From positions 590,501 to 654,500 of the forward strand of contig NZ_CP038255.1 in the NCBI RefSeq assembly GCF_004564135.1: a stretch of DNA of 64,000 bases. Reading direction: 5' to 3'. Source of the stretch: Terasakiella sp. SH-1. Its GTDB lineage: Bacteria; Pseudomonadota; Alphaproteobacteria; Rhodospirillales; Terasakiellaceae. Shown one piece after another: positions 8,172-16,630 of this stretch (within the stretch, counting starts at the first letter, position 1; the number at the start of each line of letters is the position of its first letter). A model generated the notes under the pieces. That model did no database searches. It was not told the origin of the DNA and saw only the letters and a program-made list of their open reading frames with translations. Position numbers and translations under genes: made by a program.

Positions 8172-9560
8172 CTATCTTTGCGGCCATTTCACATGATGGG
8201 CATCAATCACAAAGGGGTGGGCATGACGGACCTCTTTGTGGCGATGTTCATGGACATGGGGTTCCGGGCCTTCCCAGCCTTCATGGTCATGTTCATGATG
8301 GTGGTCGTTATGGCGATGGGGGTGGTCATGGGTATGGGCCTGATGGGTATGTTCCATCACAACCGGATCATTGGTTGGCCAAAGCTTCAAGGCCCATAAG
8401 GTCAGCAGAAAGGCAAGGCAGGCCAGAATGCTGAATGTTTGGGACAGGCCGATTGTAGCCCCCAGCCATCCGGCAAGGCTATAACCCATAAACCACGCAG
8501 CATGAGAAAGTGCGAAGTTGGCACTGAAATAGGCGGCGCGATCACCACTGGCAGCTGAACGGTTAACAACACGCGCAGCTGGTGTTTGGATAAGGGACCA
8601 GCCAGCCCCCAGCAGGAACCAGATGATCACAATGCCGATCAGCCCGGGCATAATCATTCCCCATAAAAGGGCCGATGCAATCAGACTGCCGCCAAGTATC
8701 ATCATCGGGCGATCAGGCAGGGTGGTGAGAAGTCTTGGCAAACACAGCGCAACCAGCATGGACCCGGCCCCGGAGGCCATCATCACCATGGCGGTTTCAC
8801 TTTCGCCTAGCCCTAGATAGCCGCGTATATAAAGTACCGTATTGACGATCACCATTGCCCCCCCACAGGCAACCGCCCCGTGCAATGCCAACAGGCCCCG
8901 CAGGCGCGGGGTGGTGAGATATGCCTTGATGCCAAACGTGATATTTTTCAAGATAGACGATTCGCGTTCGGTGACAGCGCCCTTGGGTAATGTCGTAATC
9001 AGGACCAGCAGGGCAGAAAGAGCAAAAGTCACGCCATTGAGCATAAACAGTGTGTCAAAGCTCCACAATGTCAGCAACAGGGCTGCAAGGGTGGGGCTGA
9101 GCATATTTTCCAGATCATAGGCCAGTCGGGAATAGCTCAATGCCTTGGTGTAGCGTTCTTCATTGGGTAATAACTCGGGGATGATGGACTGGAATAAGGG
9201 GGTAAAGCAGGCAGAACAGACATTGAGCAGAAAAATCACCCCATAGAGCTGCAAGGGGGTGGATAGAAAGGGCAGGGTTAAGATCAGTCCGGCCCTGATA
9301 ATATCCAGAATAAAGAGCGTTGTTTTTCGGGGGAGAAGGTGTGCAACCCCACCGGCAATGGGGGCCACGCAGACATAGGCCACCATTTTAATGGCAAGGG
9401 CTGTCCCCAGAACCTGTCCGGCCTTGTCCCCGGCCATGTCATAGGCCAGCAGGGCCAAGGCAATGGTCGTTAGACCCGTTCCCAGCAAAGAGGTCACTTG
9501 CGCACAAAAGAGATTGCGATAACTGGGATTTTTTAGCGGCGAGGGGATGGATTGGCTCAT
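8172..9560 (-). CDS. MFS exporter with histidine-rich C-terminal tail (NreB-like)
   Basis: This is a 462-residue major facilitator with about twelve hydrophobic segments between residues 15 and 400, in the inner membrane. Its C-terminal 60 residues are extremely histidine-rich (HTHQAHTHDHPHRHNDHHHE and beyond, over 20 His), a tail typical of nickel exporters such as NreB and of other divalent-metal transporters. Metal efflux is therefore likely, with nickel or cobalt the first guess. The ATG at 9560 (MSQSIPSPLKNPSYRNLF) is chosen over an upstream ATG at 9659 that would overlap the divergent gene. No metal-sensing regulator is adjacent. Confidence 0.8.
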   Translation of the reverse strand: MSQSIPSPLKNPSYRNLFCAQVTSLLGTGLTTIALALLAYDMAGDKAGQVLGTALAIKMVAYVCVAPIAGGVAHLLPRKTTLFILDIIRAGLILTLPFLSTPLQLYGVIFLLNVCSACFTPLFQSIIPELLPNEERYTKALSYSRLAYDLENMLSPTLAALLLTLWSFDTLFMLNGVTFALSALLVLITTLPKGAVTERESSILKNITFGIKAYLTTPRLRGLLALHGAVACGGAMVIVNTVLYIRGYLGLGESETAMVMMASGAGSMLVALCLPRLLTTLPDRPMMILGGSLIASALLWGMIMPGLIGIVIIWFLLGAGWSLIQTPAARVVNRSAASGDRAAYFSANFALSHAAWFMGYSLAGWLGATIGLSQTFSILACLAFLLTLWALKLWPTNDPVVMEHTHQAHTHDHPHRHNDHHHEHDHEGWEGPEPHVHEHRHKEVRHAHPFVIDAHHVKWPQR

Positions 9561-9657
9561 ATGAATGATTTTATGCGTTTTTTTCGATAAGAGAAGGTTC
9601 TTTTCTGCGTGATCATAAGATAAGCTGTTCAGAATTGTTTCAAAAGCCAGAAATGCC

Positions 9658-10083
9658 ATGCAGGTTCTTTTTGTTCTTTCCTTTATTTTGATGGTCGCTG
9701 CTTCCCTGTTTGTTGGAAATGCCTTATCCGGGGGGTATGTGCCCTATATGGGGATGATTGCTGCAGGCTTGTGTCTTTTGGCTCTTTTTATGCCGTTTCT
9801 GAGTGAATATAATATTCTGCATCGGGGCTTTTCCAAAATTGGGGATAATTTCAAAAGCCTGATGGGAGGGCAGGACCATCATCAAGGCGATGTGGAAATC
9901 CTTCTGCCCGGTGAAAGCCATTTGCATGTCCGTGATTTTGAGAAACCTACAACGAAGACATTGCCCATTGGGATGATCATTTTGCTTGTGCTTTCGACCC
10001 TTTTGTTAGGAACGGATGCGGTGACTTACTATTTTGTCGAAGAGGGATTGAAGCCCGATAAGGGGCCCATCAGTAATTTTTAA
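9658..10083 (+). CDS. Unknown small membrane protein, 141 aa
   Basis: The sequence shows two N-terminal membrane segments (about residues 2-21 and 28-48) and one C-terminal segment (about 101-121). A polar loop between them contains the His-rich DHHQGD and SHLHVRDF patches. I recognise no family. It starts at ATG 9658, divergent from the MFS gene, and its stop overlaps that of the convergent psuG gene by four bases. The loop histidines might suggest a link with the neighbouring His-tailed metal exporter, but this is only a guess from position. Confidence 0.65.
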   Translation: MQVLFVLSFILMVAASLFVGNALSGGYVPYMGMIAAGLCLLALFMPFLSEYNILHRGFSKIGDNFKSLMGGQDHHQGDVEILLPGESHLHVRDFEKPTTKTLPIGMIILLVLSTLLLGTDAVTYYFVEEGLKPDKGPISNF

Positions 10084-11009
10084 ACCTTTTGGGCCAAAGA
10101 AGCTGCAATCTGTGCGGCCAGTGCGGCATTATTTTTAAGCAGGGCAATGTTGCTATCCTTGCTTTTGCCTGCACTGAGTTTACCTAATTCAGCTAACAGG
10201 TAAGGGGTGACGTCCCGCCCTGTTGCCGTCATGCTGCTCAAGGCCGTTTCAATCAGCCCTTCGATTTCTTCCTTGGCATATTCATCTGCAAGGGGGATTG
10301 GGTTGCCGATTAACACACCACCGTCAAAACATAAGCCATCGGGCCAGTTGGCAAGGTTCCATTTGTGGATCAATAGGTTGGTAATATCGCTGATTTGATC
10401 CAGCCGGGTGGATCCGTTGACGCCGCTATTGCGATAATAAAAGGCCGGAAAGTCGTCACAGCCATAGGAAATGGTGGGCACACCCTTGGTTTCCAGAACT
10501 TCCAGTGTTTTGGGGATGTCCAGTACCGCTTTGGCCCCGGCGCAGACCACGCAAACAGATGTGTTAGCCAGTTCTTCAAGGTCGGCAGAAATATCAAATG
10601 TCTCTTCCGCCCCGCGATGGACCCCGCCGATCCCGCCTGTGGCAAAAATACGGATGCCTGCCTCTTGGGCGATGAGCATGGTGGTCGCCACTGTGGTGCC
10701 GCCATTTTTATTTAAAGATAAGGCCAGTGGCAGGTCGCGACGGCTGAGTTTCATGGCGTGGTTGTCTTGTGCCAGTGTGGCAAGCTGCAGGTCTGTCAGG
10801 CCCACATGGATTTGCCCCTCTATAACGGCAATGGTGGCTGGAATTCCCCCATGATCGCGCACGGTTTGTTCCAGTTCACGTGCGGTTGCCAGATTATCTG
10901 GATAAGGCAGGCCGTGGGTGATCACCGTACTTTCCAGGGCGACAATACCTTGGCGCTGGGAAAAGGCAGTGCGAACTTCCTCACTGATTGTGATGCGGCG
11001 ATTGGTCAT
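10080..11009 (-). CDS. psuG: Pseudouridine-5'-phosphate glycosidase
   Basis: PsuG splits pseudouridine 5'-phosphate into uracil and ribose 5-phosphate, salvaging a modified nucleoside from RNA turnover. The 309 residues show the family motifs VALESTVITHGLPYPDN (about 23-39), GTTVATTM, FATGGIGGVHRGAEETFDIS (about 131-150) and the C-terminal ALLKNNAALAAQIA. The protein is cytoplasmic and full length. The kinase PsuK that normally supplies its substrate is not adjacent. Confidence 0.92.
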   Translation of the reverse strand: MTNRRITISEEVRTAFSQRQGIVALESTVITHGLPYPDNLATARELEQTVRDHGGIPATIAVIEGQIHVGLTDLQLATLAQDNHAMKLSRRDLPLALSLNKNGGTTVATTMLIAQEAGIRIFATGGIGGVHRGAEETFDISADLEELANTSVCVVCAGAKAVLDIPKTLEVLETKGVPTISYGCDDFPAFYYRNSGVNGSTRLDQISDITNLLIHKWNLANWPDGLCFDGGVLIGNPIPLADEYAKEEIEGLIETALSSMTATGRDVTPYLLAELGKLSAGKSKDSNIALLKNNAALAAQIAASLAQKV

Positions 11010-11101
11010 GTTAAGCCCTTCTTTTTAGAGAGTTTAAGCTTGCGTCAAAGGCGTTCCTAAGAGATGTTATAACAAACAAATTTATTGAGGTGGGCACTAT
11101 A

Positions 11102-11986
11102 ATGTCGTTTCGTTTAAAAGGGTTGCTGTTGGGGGCATGTGGTTTGGTGCTTGGTGCATGTGCAACCCAGCCAAACCCGCTGGAAGTTGCCAAGCTGCGT
11201 GAAATGCCCCAAGTCGTCGATATCCCCAGTTCGATCTTTTATACCGGCTCAACCGAGGCGGAACGCCGTGCGGCCTATAAGACTGATGAAGATGCCTATA
11301 AGGTGCCTGTGACGCGTCAACAAAATTGGTATGAATATGAACTTCCCCATGAACAAGTTCGCCTAAAGCGTTTTTTCATTACTAAAACACCTATTACCAA
11401 CCATCAATATGCTGCCTTTGTTCGCGATACCCATCGTCAGGCCCCGGATGTGGATGTGGTGGATTGGGAAAGCTATGGTTTGAGCCATTCCTTTGCAAGT
11501 ACGCGTAAATATGCCTGGAAAGAAGGGATGTATGGACCGGGACGGGGGGATCACCCGGTTGTGTTGGTCGATTTGGCTGATGCCAAGGCGTATGCCCAGT
11601 GGTTAAGTGATCAGACCGGAAAATATTGGCGCCTGCCCACTGAAAGAGAATGGGAGCTGGCAGCACGTGGGCAAGAGGGATGGGCTTATCCATGGGGGAA
11701 CCATTTTAACCCGGCCAAGGCCAATACGGCAGACCTTGGGCCTTATGATACCTTGCCTGTGGGGTCTTTTCCACGCGGGGCTAGCCCGTTTGGCGTATTA
11801 GATATGGCTGGGCAGGTTTATGAATGGACGACCACACCGGGAGAAAAGGGGCGCATTACGGTTAAAGGCGGGGCCTGGGATGATCGCGGATGTGGTGTTT
11901 GCCGGGCGGCTGCACGACATCATCGACGCCCGGATATGAAGCATATTTTAATCGGTTTTCGCCTTATTCGGGAAATTGATGAGTAA
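11102..11986 (+). CDS. SUMF1/FGE-sulfatase-domain lipoprotein
   Basis: The first residues (MSFRLKGLLLGACGLVLGAC) form a lipoprotein signal with LGAC lipobox-like sites at both cysteines, so the protein should be membrane-anchored. The rest is a formylglycine-generating-enzyme-like fold: KTPITNHQYAAFVRDT, YWRLPTEREWELAARG, YPWGNHFN, VLDMAGQVYEWT and a C-terminal GFRLIRE. The cysteines near the C-terminus are in RGCGVCR, spaced by two residues rather than four as in true formylglycine-generating enzymes, so sulfatase activation is not supported. ATG 11102 is preferred, with GAGGTGGG upstream. The 294-residue protein stands alone. Confidence 0.8.
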   Translation: MSFRLKGLLLGACGLVLGACATQPNPLEVAKLREMPQVVDIPSSIFYTGSTEAERRAAYKTDEDAYKVPVTRQQNWYEYELPHEQVRLKRFFITKTPITNHQYAAFVRDTHRQAPDVDVVDWESYGLSHSFASTRKYAWKEGMYGPGRGDHPVVLVDLADAKAYAQWLSDQTGKYWRLPTEREWELAARGQEGWAYPWGNHFNPAKANTADLGPYDTLPVGSFPRGASPFGVLDMAGQVYEWTTTPGEKGRITVKGGAWDDRGCGVCRAAARHHRRPDMKHILIGFRLIREIDE

Positions 11987-12047
11987 TCTATCTTGAATTC
12001 ATAATCAGGGTACTTACCTCTATGAATGGGATGCTTAAGGAGGTCAT

Positions 12048-13127
12048 ATGAAAGCGGCACCAATTCCTGAAAATGACAAGGAACGTCTTGAATCCCTTCG
12101 TAAAATGAATTTGCTGTCAACGGCAAGGGAAGGGGATCTTGACCGGGTTACTCGTACGGCGCAAAAATTCTTTCAAATCGAAATTGCGCTGATTTCCCTG
12201 ATTGATGAAGAACGCCAATGGTTTAAATCGCGTTGTGGGCTGGATGTGGCCCAAACCGGGCGTGATATTTCTTTTTGCGGTCATGCGATTATGGGGGCAG
12301 ATGTTTTCATCGTTGAAAATGCCCTTGATGATGAACGTTTTTTTGATAACCCATTAGTGACAGGTGGGCCGGAAATTCGCTTTTATGCCGGACAGCCTTT
12401 AAGTAATACTGAGGGACATCACATCGGGACCTTGTGTATCATTTCCCCCAAGAGACGAAGCTTGAGTGAAAGTGATGCGCAGGCTTTACGGGATTTTGCC
12501 CGTATGGTGGAAATTGTTCTGGAAAACAGGCATCTAAATGAAATGCAGCTTAGCTTGCTTTCGGCCCTTGAAAATGCCCAACGCGATGCCATGCTTGATA
12601 CGCTGACGGGCATTTGGAACAGGGATGCCTTTCATAATTTTTTTGAACGTCAAAAAGAACAAGCGCTGCGTGAAGGGAGTTCTTTTGGGCTGGCGCTGGT
12701 TGACCTTGATGATTTTAAGAAATTGAATGACCAGTTTGGGACAGAGGTCGGGGATCTGGTGATCAAGGAAACGGCTTCTATTTTGGTGGATAATTCACGC
12801 TCTGCCGATTTTGTTGTGCGTATGGGCAGCGAGTTATTTGCCCTGATCTTCCATGATGTGGATGAGTTGACCCTGCCTTATATGGGGGAAAAATATCTGA
12901 CGGCCTTTCGCAGGCGGGGCGAAATTCAAACAGAAAGTGGTCCCTGTCGTTTTACGGCCAGCATCGGAATGGTCTTTGTAAATCCGGCTATTGATGTGGG
13001 GGATCTGGAAAAAGTCGTGCTTGATCAGGCTGAAGAAGCCTTGTTTGAAGCAAAAAAAGCAGGAAAAGCCTGTTCACGGATTAAAGATTTTCAGGAAGAG
13101 GTTCTTAAGGCATTGGCCTTATCGTAA
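12048..13127 (+). CDS. GAF-GGDEF protein with a degenerate active site
   Basis: Residues about 25-165 form a GAF sensor domain (ISLIDEERQWFKSRCGLD, SFCGHAI) and about 178-345 a GGDEF domain of the diguanylate cyclase family. The domain keeps DTLTGIWNR and the metal-site motif ALVDLDDFKKLND, but the signature that should read GG(D/E)EF is GSELF at residues 260-264. Loss of the second glycine and of the last acidic residue predicts no cyclic-di-GMP synthesis. It may bind GTP or c-di-GMP or act through protein contacts. There is no membrane segment. AAGGAGG lies upstream of the ATG. The gene is monocistronic, ending at the terminator shared with efp. Confidence 0.85.
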   Translation: MKAAPIPENDKERLESLRKMNLLSTAREGDLDRVTRTAQKFFQIEIALISLIDEERQWFKSRCGLDVAQTGRDISFCGHAIMGADVFIVENALDDERFFDNPLVTGGPEIRFYAGQPLSNTEGHHIGTLCIISPKRRSLSESDAQALRDFARMVEIVLENRHLNEMQLSLLSALENAQRDAMLDTLTGIWNRDAFHNFFERQKEQALREGSSFGLALVDLDDFKKLNDQFGTEVGDLVIKETASILVDNSRSADFVVRMGSELFALIFHDVDELTLPYMGEKYLTAFRRRGEIQTESGPCRFTASIGMVFVNPAIDVGDLEKVVLDQAEEALFEAKKAGKACSRIKDFQEEVLKALALS

Positions 13128-13130
13128 AAC

Positions 13131-13162
13131 AAAAAAAGGCTCCGCAGATCGGGAGCCTTTTC
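13131..13162. terminator. Bidirectional terminator between the GAF-GGDEF gene and efp
   Basis: The stem ggctcc (13138-13143) pairs with ggagcc (13152-13157). It is flanked by seven A residues on the left and T residues on the right, so it can stop transcripts from both convergent genes. Confidence 0.75.
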
Positions 13163-13184
13163 CGTATCGAATATGTCGCTGTGC

Positions 13185-13754
13185 TTAGTCTTTGGCACGT
13201 TCCACATAGGTGCCGTCCATTGTGTTGACCACAATGCGTGTTCCTGCACCAATGTGCGGCGGAACAAGGATTTTAACGCCATTGTCCAGAACAGCCGGTT
13301 TGAAGGAAGAAGACTGGGTTTGACCTTTTACAACCGCATCGGCCTCGGCAATTTCAAACGTCATTTTTTCCGGCAGTTTGACACCGAGGATTTCACCTTC
13401 ATAGGTTTCAATCTCAGCGGTGATACCGTCTTTTAAAAACGGGGCTTGTTCTTCCAGCAGCATAGAGCTGTTGGCTTCAATTTGCTCATATGTTTCATTG
13501 TCCATGAATGTCAGCAGTTCGCCATCGCTGTAGAGATACTGATATTCTTTTTGTTCCAGGCTGACACGTTCAACGGTTTCAGACGCACGGAAACGTTCGT
13601 TCAATTTTGTTCCAACGCGGATGTCTTTGAGTTCGACTTGGTTGAAAGCACCGCCTTTACCCGGTTTTACGGCCTGACATTTAACTGCACGCCACAACGC
13701 ACCCTTATGGCTGATGACATTACCGGGGCGAATTTCGTTACCGTTGATTTTCAT
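13185..13754 (-). CDS. efp: Elongation factor P
   Basis: EF-P enters the ribosomal E site and relieves stalling at consecutive prolines. The 189 residues comprise the three beta-barrel domains, with the modified-loop motif KPGKGGAF near the N-terminus. The lysine at position 33 equals E. coli K34, the residue beta-lysylated by EpmA, so that type of modification is expected; epmA/epmB are not in the window. The C-terminal signature runs through [18 protein letters not shown]. It is followed on the same strand by the terminator at 13131-13162. Confidence 0.95.
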   Translation of the reverse strand: MKINGNEIRPGNVISHKGALWRAVKCQAVKPGKGGAFNQVELKDIRVGTKLNERFRASETVERVSLEQKEYQYLYSDGELLTFMDNETYEQIEANSSMLLEEQAPFLKDGITAEIETYEGEILGVKLPEKMTFEIAEADAVVKGQTQSSSFKPAVLDNGVKILVPPHIGAGTRIVVNTMDGTYVERAKD

Positions 13755-13830
13755 AGCTTGAATATTTCCACAAAAAATAAGACTGAAATCTGGCGCGCAA
13801 CCTAACAGGAAGTGCGCGCAAACGCAATTA

Positions 13831-14448
13831 TCACTTCAAAAGTTGGTTGAATTTTTTTACGGCTGCCTCTGGGCCTTCGGGGTGTTCCCATACACCGGAA
13901 CTTACCGCAAGAAAGTCGGCCCCTGCCTCAACAAGGGGGGCGGCATTTTCTGTCGTAATGCCACCAATGGCGACACAGGGGACTTCAAACATGGTGGACC
14001 ACCATTCCAAAATCCACGGTTCAGCCTTTGATTTGGCTTCTTTGGTCTGGGTCGGGTAAAACGCACCAAAGGCCACGTAATCAGCACCTTGTTCACCGGC
14101 GATCATCGCCAGGTGTTTCGAATCGTGGCAGGTCACGCCCACAATGGCATCTTTGCCGACAATCTCACGTGCCTTTTTATAAGGCGTATCATCTTGGCCC
14201 ACATGGACCCCGTCACAGCCCATTTCCTTGGCGAGTTTCGGATTGTCATTAAGCACAAAGGCAATGTTGCGGCCCTGAACAATAGGGGCCAGCTTTTCAC
14301 ACGCCGTGCGCACCACATCATCACTGACATCTTTTAGGCGCAGCTGTACACAGGCAACATCGCTTGCATCCAGTGTGCTTTCCAGTATGGGGGCGAATGT
14401 ATCGAGATCAATAGCAGGCGGGGTGATGAGGTAAAGTTCAGCGCTCAT
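13831..14448 (-). CDS. thiE: Thiamine-phosphate synthase
   Basis: ThiE joins HMP pyrophosphate with the thiazole phosphate to give thiamine phosphate. The 205-residue TIM-barrel has the family motifs VQLRLKD (about 35-41), [22 protein letters not shown] (two halves of the pyrophosphate site, about 66-87), [10 protein letters not shown] and [10 protein letters not shown] near the C-terminus. It lies three bases after the gap stop codon on the same strand, so the two are probably co-transcribed. No TPP riboswitch is seen upstream; thiD is present separately at 35879. Confidence 0.9.
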   Translation of the reverse strand: MSAELYLITPPAIDLDTFAPILESTLDASDVACVQLRLKDVSDDVVRTACEKLAPIVQGRNIAFVLNDNPKLAKEMGCDGVHVGQDDTPYKKAREIVGKDAIVGVTCHDSKHLAMIAGEQGADYVAFGAFYPTQTKEAKSKAEPWILEWWSTMFEVPCVAIGGITTENAAPLVEAGADFLAVSSGVWEHPEGPEAAVKKFNQLLK

Positions 14449-14451
14449 ATC

Positions 14452-15462
14452 TTAAAATCCGGCTTGGGCCATAGCAATGGCGGTATCTGACATGCGGTTG
14501 GAAAAACCCCATTCATTGTCATACCACGACAAGACGCGAACAAAATTGCCATCCATCACGGTGGTTTGTGTCAGGTCAAAGGCCGAAGAATCCGGGTTGT
14601 GGTTATAATCAATGGAGACCAGCTGTACATCATAAGCCCCAAGCACCCCTTTTAAGCGGCCATTGGCAGCCTCAACAATGGCTGTGTTGATTTCTTCCAC
14701 CGTGGTGTCGCGCCCGGCATCAAAGGTTAAGTCGATCAGCGACACATTCGGGGTCGGGACACGAATGGCACAGCCATCCAGCTTACCCGCCAGTTCAGGG
14801 ATGACCAGCCCGGTAGCGCGTGCGGCCCCGGTGGTTGTCGGGATCATGGAAACAGCCCCTGCGCGTGCGCGGCGCATATCACGGTGCAGGGCATCCACCG
14901 TATTCTGGTCCCCGGTATAGGAATGCACAGTTGTCATATAGCCTTTTTTGATTCCCACAAGCTTATGCAGGACATCTGCGACCGGCGCGAGACAGTTGGT
15001 CGTGCAGGAGGCATTGGAAACGATCTTGTGATCTTTGCTCAAAAGGTCATGATTGATCCCGTACACAACAGTGAGGTCAGCATCCTTACCCGGTGCGGAG
15101 ATCAGCACTTTTTTCGCCCCGGCATCCAGATGGGCCTGGGCTTGATCTCTTTCCTTAAATTTTCCGGTGCATTCAAAAACGATATCCACATCCAGCTCTG
15201 CCCAGGGCAGGTTTTTGGGGTCGCTTTCAGAGGTAAATTTAATCACCTTGCCATCAATGGTCATGGAGTCGGCACTGGAAGAGACATCTGCATTTAAGAT
15301 CCCATGGGCAGAATCGTATTTCAGCAGATGGGCATTGCTGTCAACCGGGCCAAGATCGTTGATGGCGACCACGTTGATATCATCACGCTTGTTTTCGATC
15401 ATTGCGCGCAGGCAAAGACGACCAATGCGGCCAAAGCCATTAATTGCTACGCGAAGCGCCAT
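14452..15462 (-). CDS. gap: Type I glyceraldehyde-3-phosphate dehydrogenase
   Basis: The enzyme interconverts glyceraldehyde 3-phosphate and 1,3-bisphosphoglycerate with NAD(P)+, in glycolysis or gluconeogenesis. The 336 residues begin with the Rossmann motif VAINGFGRIGRLCLRA; the catalytic cysteine is C153 in SNASCTTNCLAP, and the C-terminal WYDNEWGFSNRM is present. ATG 15462 is preferred because GGAGG lies 7 bases upstream; an in-frame start at 15474 exists. The tkt and pgk genes that often flank gap in alphaproteobacteria are absent; thiE follows directly. Confidence 0.95.
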   Translation of the reverse strand: MALRVAINGFGRIGRLCLRAMIENKRDDINVVAINDLGPVDSNAHLLKYDSAHGILNADVSSSADSMTIDGKVIKFTSESDPKNLPWAELDVDIVFECTGKFKERDQAQAHLDAGAKKVLISAPGKDADLTVVYGINHDLLSKDHKIVSNASCTTNCLAPVADVLHKLVGIKKGYMTTVHSYTGDQNTVDALHRDMRRARAGAVSMIPTTTGAARATGLVIPELAGKLDGCAIRVPTPNVSLIDLTFDAGRDTTVEEINTAIVEAANGRLKGVLGAYDVQLVSIDYNHNPDSSAFDLTQTTVMDGNFVRVLSWYDNEWGFSNRMSDTAIAMAQAGF

Positions 15463-15649
15463 TGCATCCTCCATAAGGCTCGAAAAAGATTAGGGATTCT
15501 ATAGCATGGAGTCTGAGGGAAAAACCAGAGTCTGATCACTTGTTTTTTACTTTTAAGCTTCTTTCATGGCTTCGGTCTTGCCCAACGGGTAATTTTTTGT
15601 CATTACCTAGGGCTTGGAATTTTCAATTTAACGGCATTGAGGCATTTTC

Positions 15650-16024
15650 TTGTCCGGTCTTGCACAGATTTCACCACGGGTTTTATCCGCTTTTGAGCGA
15701 CTCGAAAAAGCTGTCGAGCGTCTGAACAAGGTGTGCGAGTCGCAGTCTGACAAGGTAGATGCCAGCGAACTGGATATCCTTCAGGCACAGGTGAAAGGAT
15801 TACAAGATGATAATCTGGCCTTGTCTGAAGCACTCGAAGTTCATACGCAGGCCGATTATGATGCTCAGTTCGAACAGCTTAATGACAAGATTATTGCCTT
15901 GAGCGATCAAAACCGTGAACTGGCTGAAAGCAATACTTCGCTTAAAGAAATGAATAGCGGTTTTTCACAGCGTCTGGAAAAGCTGATCGGAAATGTTCAG
16001 CAGGTCTTGCAGGAGGAAGAATAA
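15650..16024 (+). CDS. Small coiled-coil protein encoded before ZapA
   Basis: The 124 residues are almost wholly helical with a coiled-coil heptad pattern from about residue 15 to the end (for example AFERLEKAVERLNKV and FEQLNDKIIALSDQNRELAE). This resembles the DUF4164-type proteins found before zapA in alphaproteobacteria. It begins with TTG at 15650, supported by GAGG 8 bases upstream. Its stop codon overlaps the zapA start as TAATG, so the two are translationally coupled. A role beside ZapA in cell division is inferred from position only. Confidence 0.78.
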   Translation: MSGLAQISPRVLSAFERLEKAVERLNKVCESQSDKVDASELDILQAQVKGLQDDNLALSEALEVHTQADYDAQFEQLNDKIIALSDQNRELAESNTSLKEMNSGFSQRLEKLIGNVQQVLQEEE

Positions 16025-16416
16025 TGGCTTCTGTTGCGATTACGGTGAATGGACGGCGTTATGAAATTGCCTGTGAAGAAGGTCAAGAAGCTCAGCTTGC
16101 GCGTTTGGGGCGTTATGTCGATGAACGGGTGCGTCAGCTGGCTGCAGCCGTTGGGCAATTGGGCGACAGCCGTCTGATGGTGATGACAGCCTTGCTGCTG
16201 GCTGATGAACTCAGTGAAAAGAATAACGAACTGGAAGCTTATAAAGTCGAACATAATGCGTCTGTTCGCGATCGAAAAGAAGAAATTATTGCGGAAAAAC
16301 TAGACCTTATGACAGGGCGAATTGTCAAGATTGCCGAAGCCCTGGAAGGTGAAGAAAGGCTGGATTTAGAGGTTCCGCAAGGTCGCGGCGAAGATGAGGC
16401 GCCAGAAGAGGCGTGA
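16024..16416 (+). CDS. zapA: Cell division protein ZapA
   Basis: ZapA bundles FtsZ protofilaments and stabilises the cytokinetic ring. The 130-residue protein has the typical N-terminal globular domain (VAITVNGRRYEIACEEGQEA, then LGRYVDERVRQLA) and a C-terminal helix that dimerises. The 3' extension is acidic and ends EEA. It is coupled to the upstream coiled-coil gene and followed by the 6S RNA gene and the 5-formyl-THF cyclo-ligase gene, the standard arrangement in this class. Confidence 0.9.
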   Translation: MASVAITVNGRRYEIACEEGQEAQLARLGRYVDERVRQLAAAVGQLGDSRLMVMTALLLADELSEKNNELEAYKVEHNASVRDRKEEIIAEKLDLMTGRIVKIAEALEGEERLDLEVPQGRGEDEAPEEA

Positions 16417-16441
16417 CATTTAATTTAAGAATGACTATATA

Positions 16442-16610
16442 GCGCGGTGTGAGGCTGCGAAGTGCGTAGGTGTTCGTGAGTCCCCGGGGCCAATAACGAA
16501 ACCATAGGGAGCTGTCCCTGTCCACCTCGTGGGGTGGTTACACGGCGCCCACCTGCTTTGGCAGGCCTATGGTGGACCTAGAAAACATCACGGCTTATGT
16601 GGCTTCACCC
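16442..16610 (+). ncRNA. ssrS: 6S RNA
   Basis: 6S RNA mimics an open promoter and sequesters the housekeeping RNA polymerase in stationary phase. The spacer between zapA and the cyclo-ligase gene is the conserved location for it. The ends can pair (gcggtgtgaggc near 16443 with ggcttcacccg near 16601), and the inner part has the typical features GAGTCCCCGGGGCCAATAAC and GGGAGCTGTCCCTGTCCACC. A TATA-like sequence (gactatata) stands just upstream at 16433-16441. Exact ends are estimated to within about 10 bases. Confidence 0.85.
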
Positions 16611-16630
16611 GATTTCTTGATGAGGTACGA

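Noticed and set aside
11102-11986. Calling this gene a formylglycine-generating sulfatase activator
   Set aside because: The cysteine arrangement CGVC does not match the catalytic pair of that enzyme, and no sulfatase gene is nearby.
13755-15480. Possible TPP riboswitch ahead of thiE
   Set aside because: thiE directly follows gap, with only a 3-base gap and no leader; the gap leader shows none of the conserved THI-box elements. The thiD start is likewise inside glmM.
16529-16630. N-terminal extension of the 5-formyl-THF cyclo-ligase frame
   Set aside because: The extension runs through the 6S RNA; the family's N-terminus matches the TTG start at 16631, which has its own ribosome binding site.
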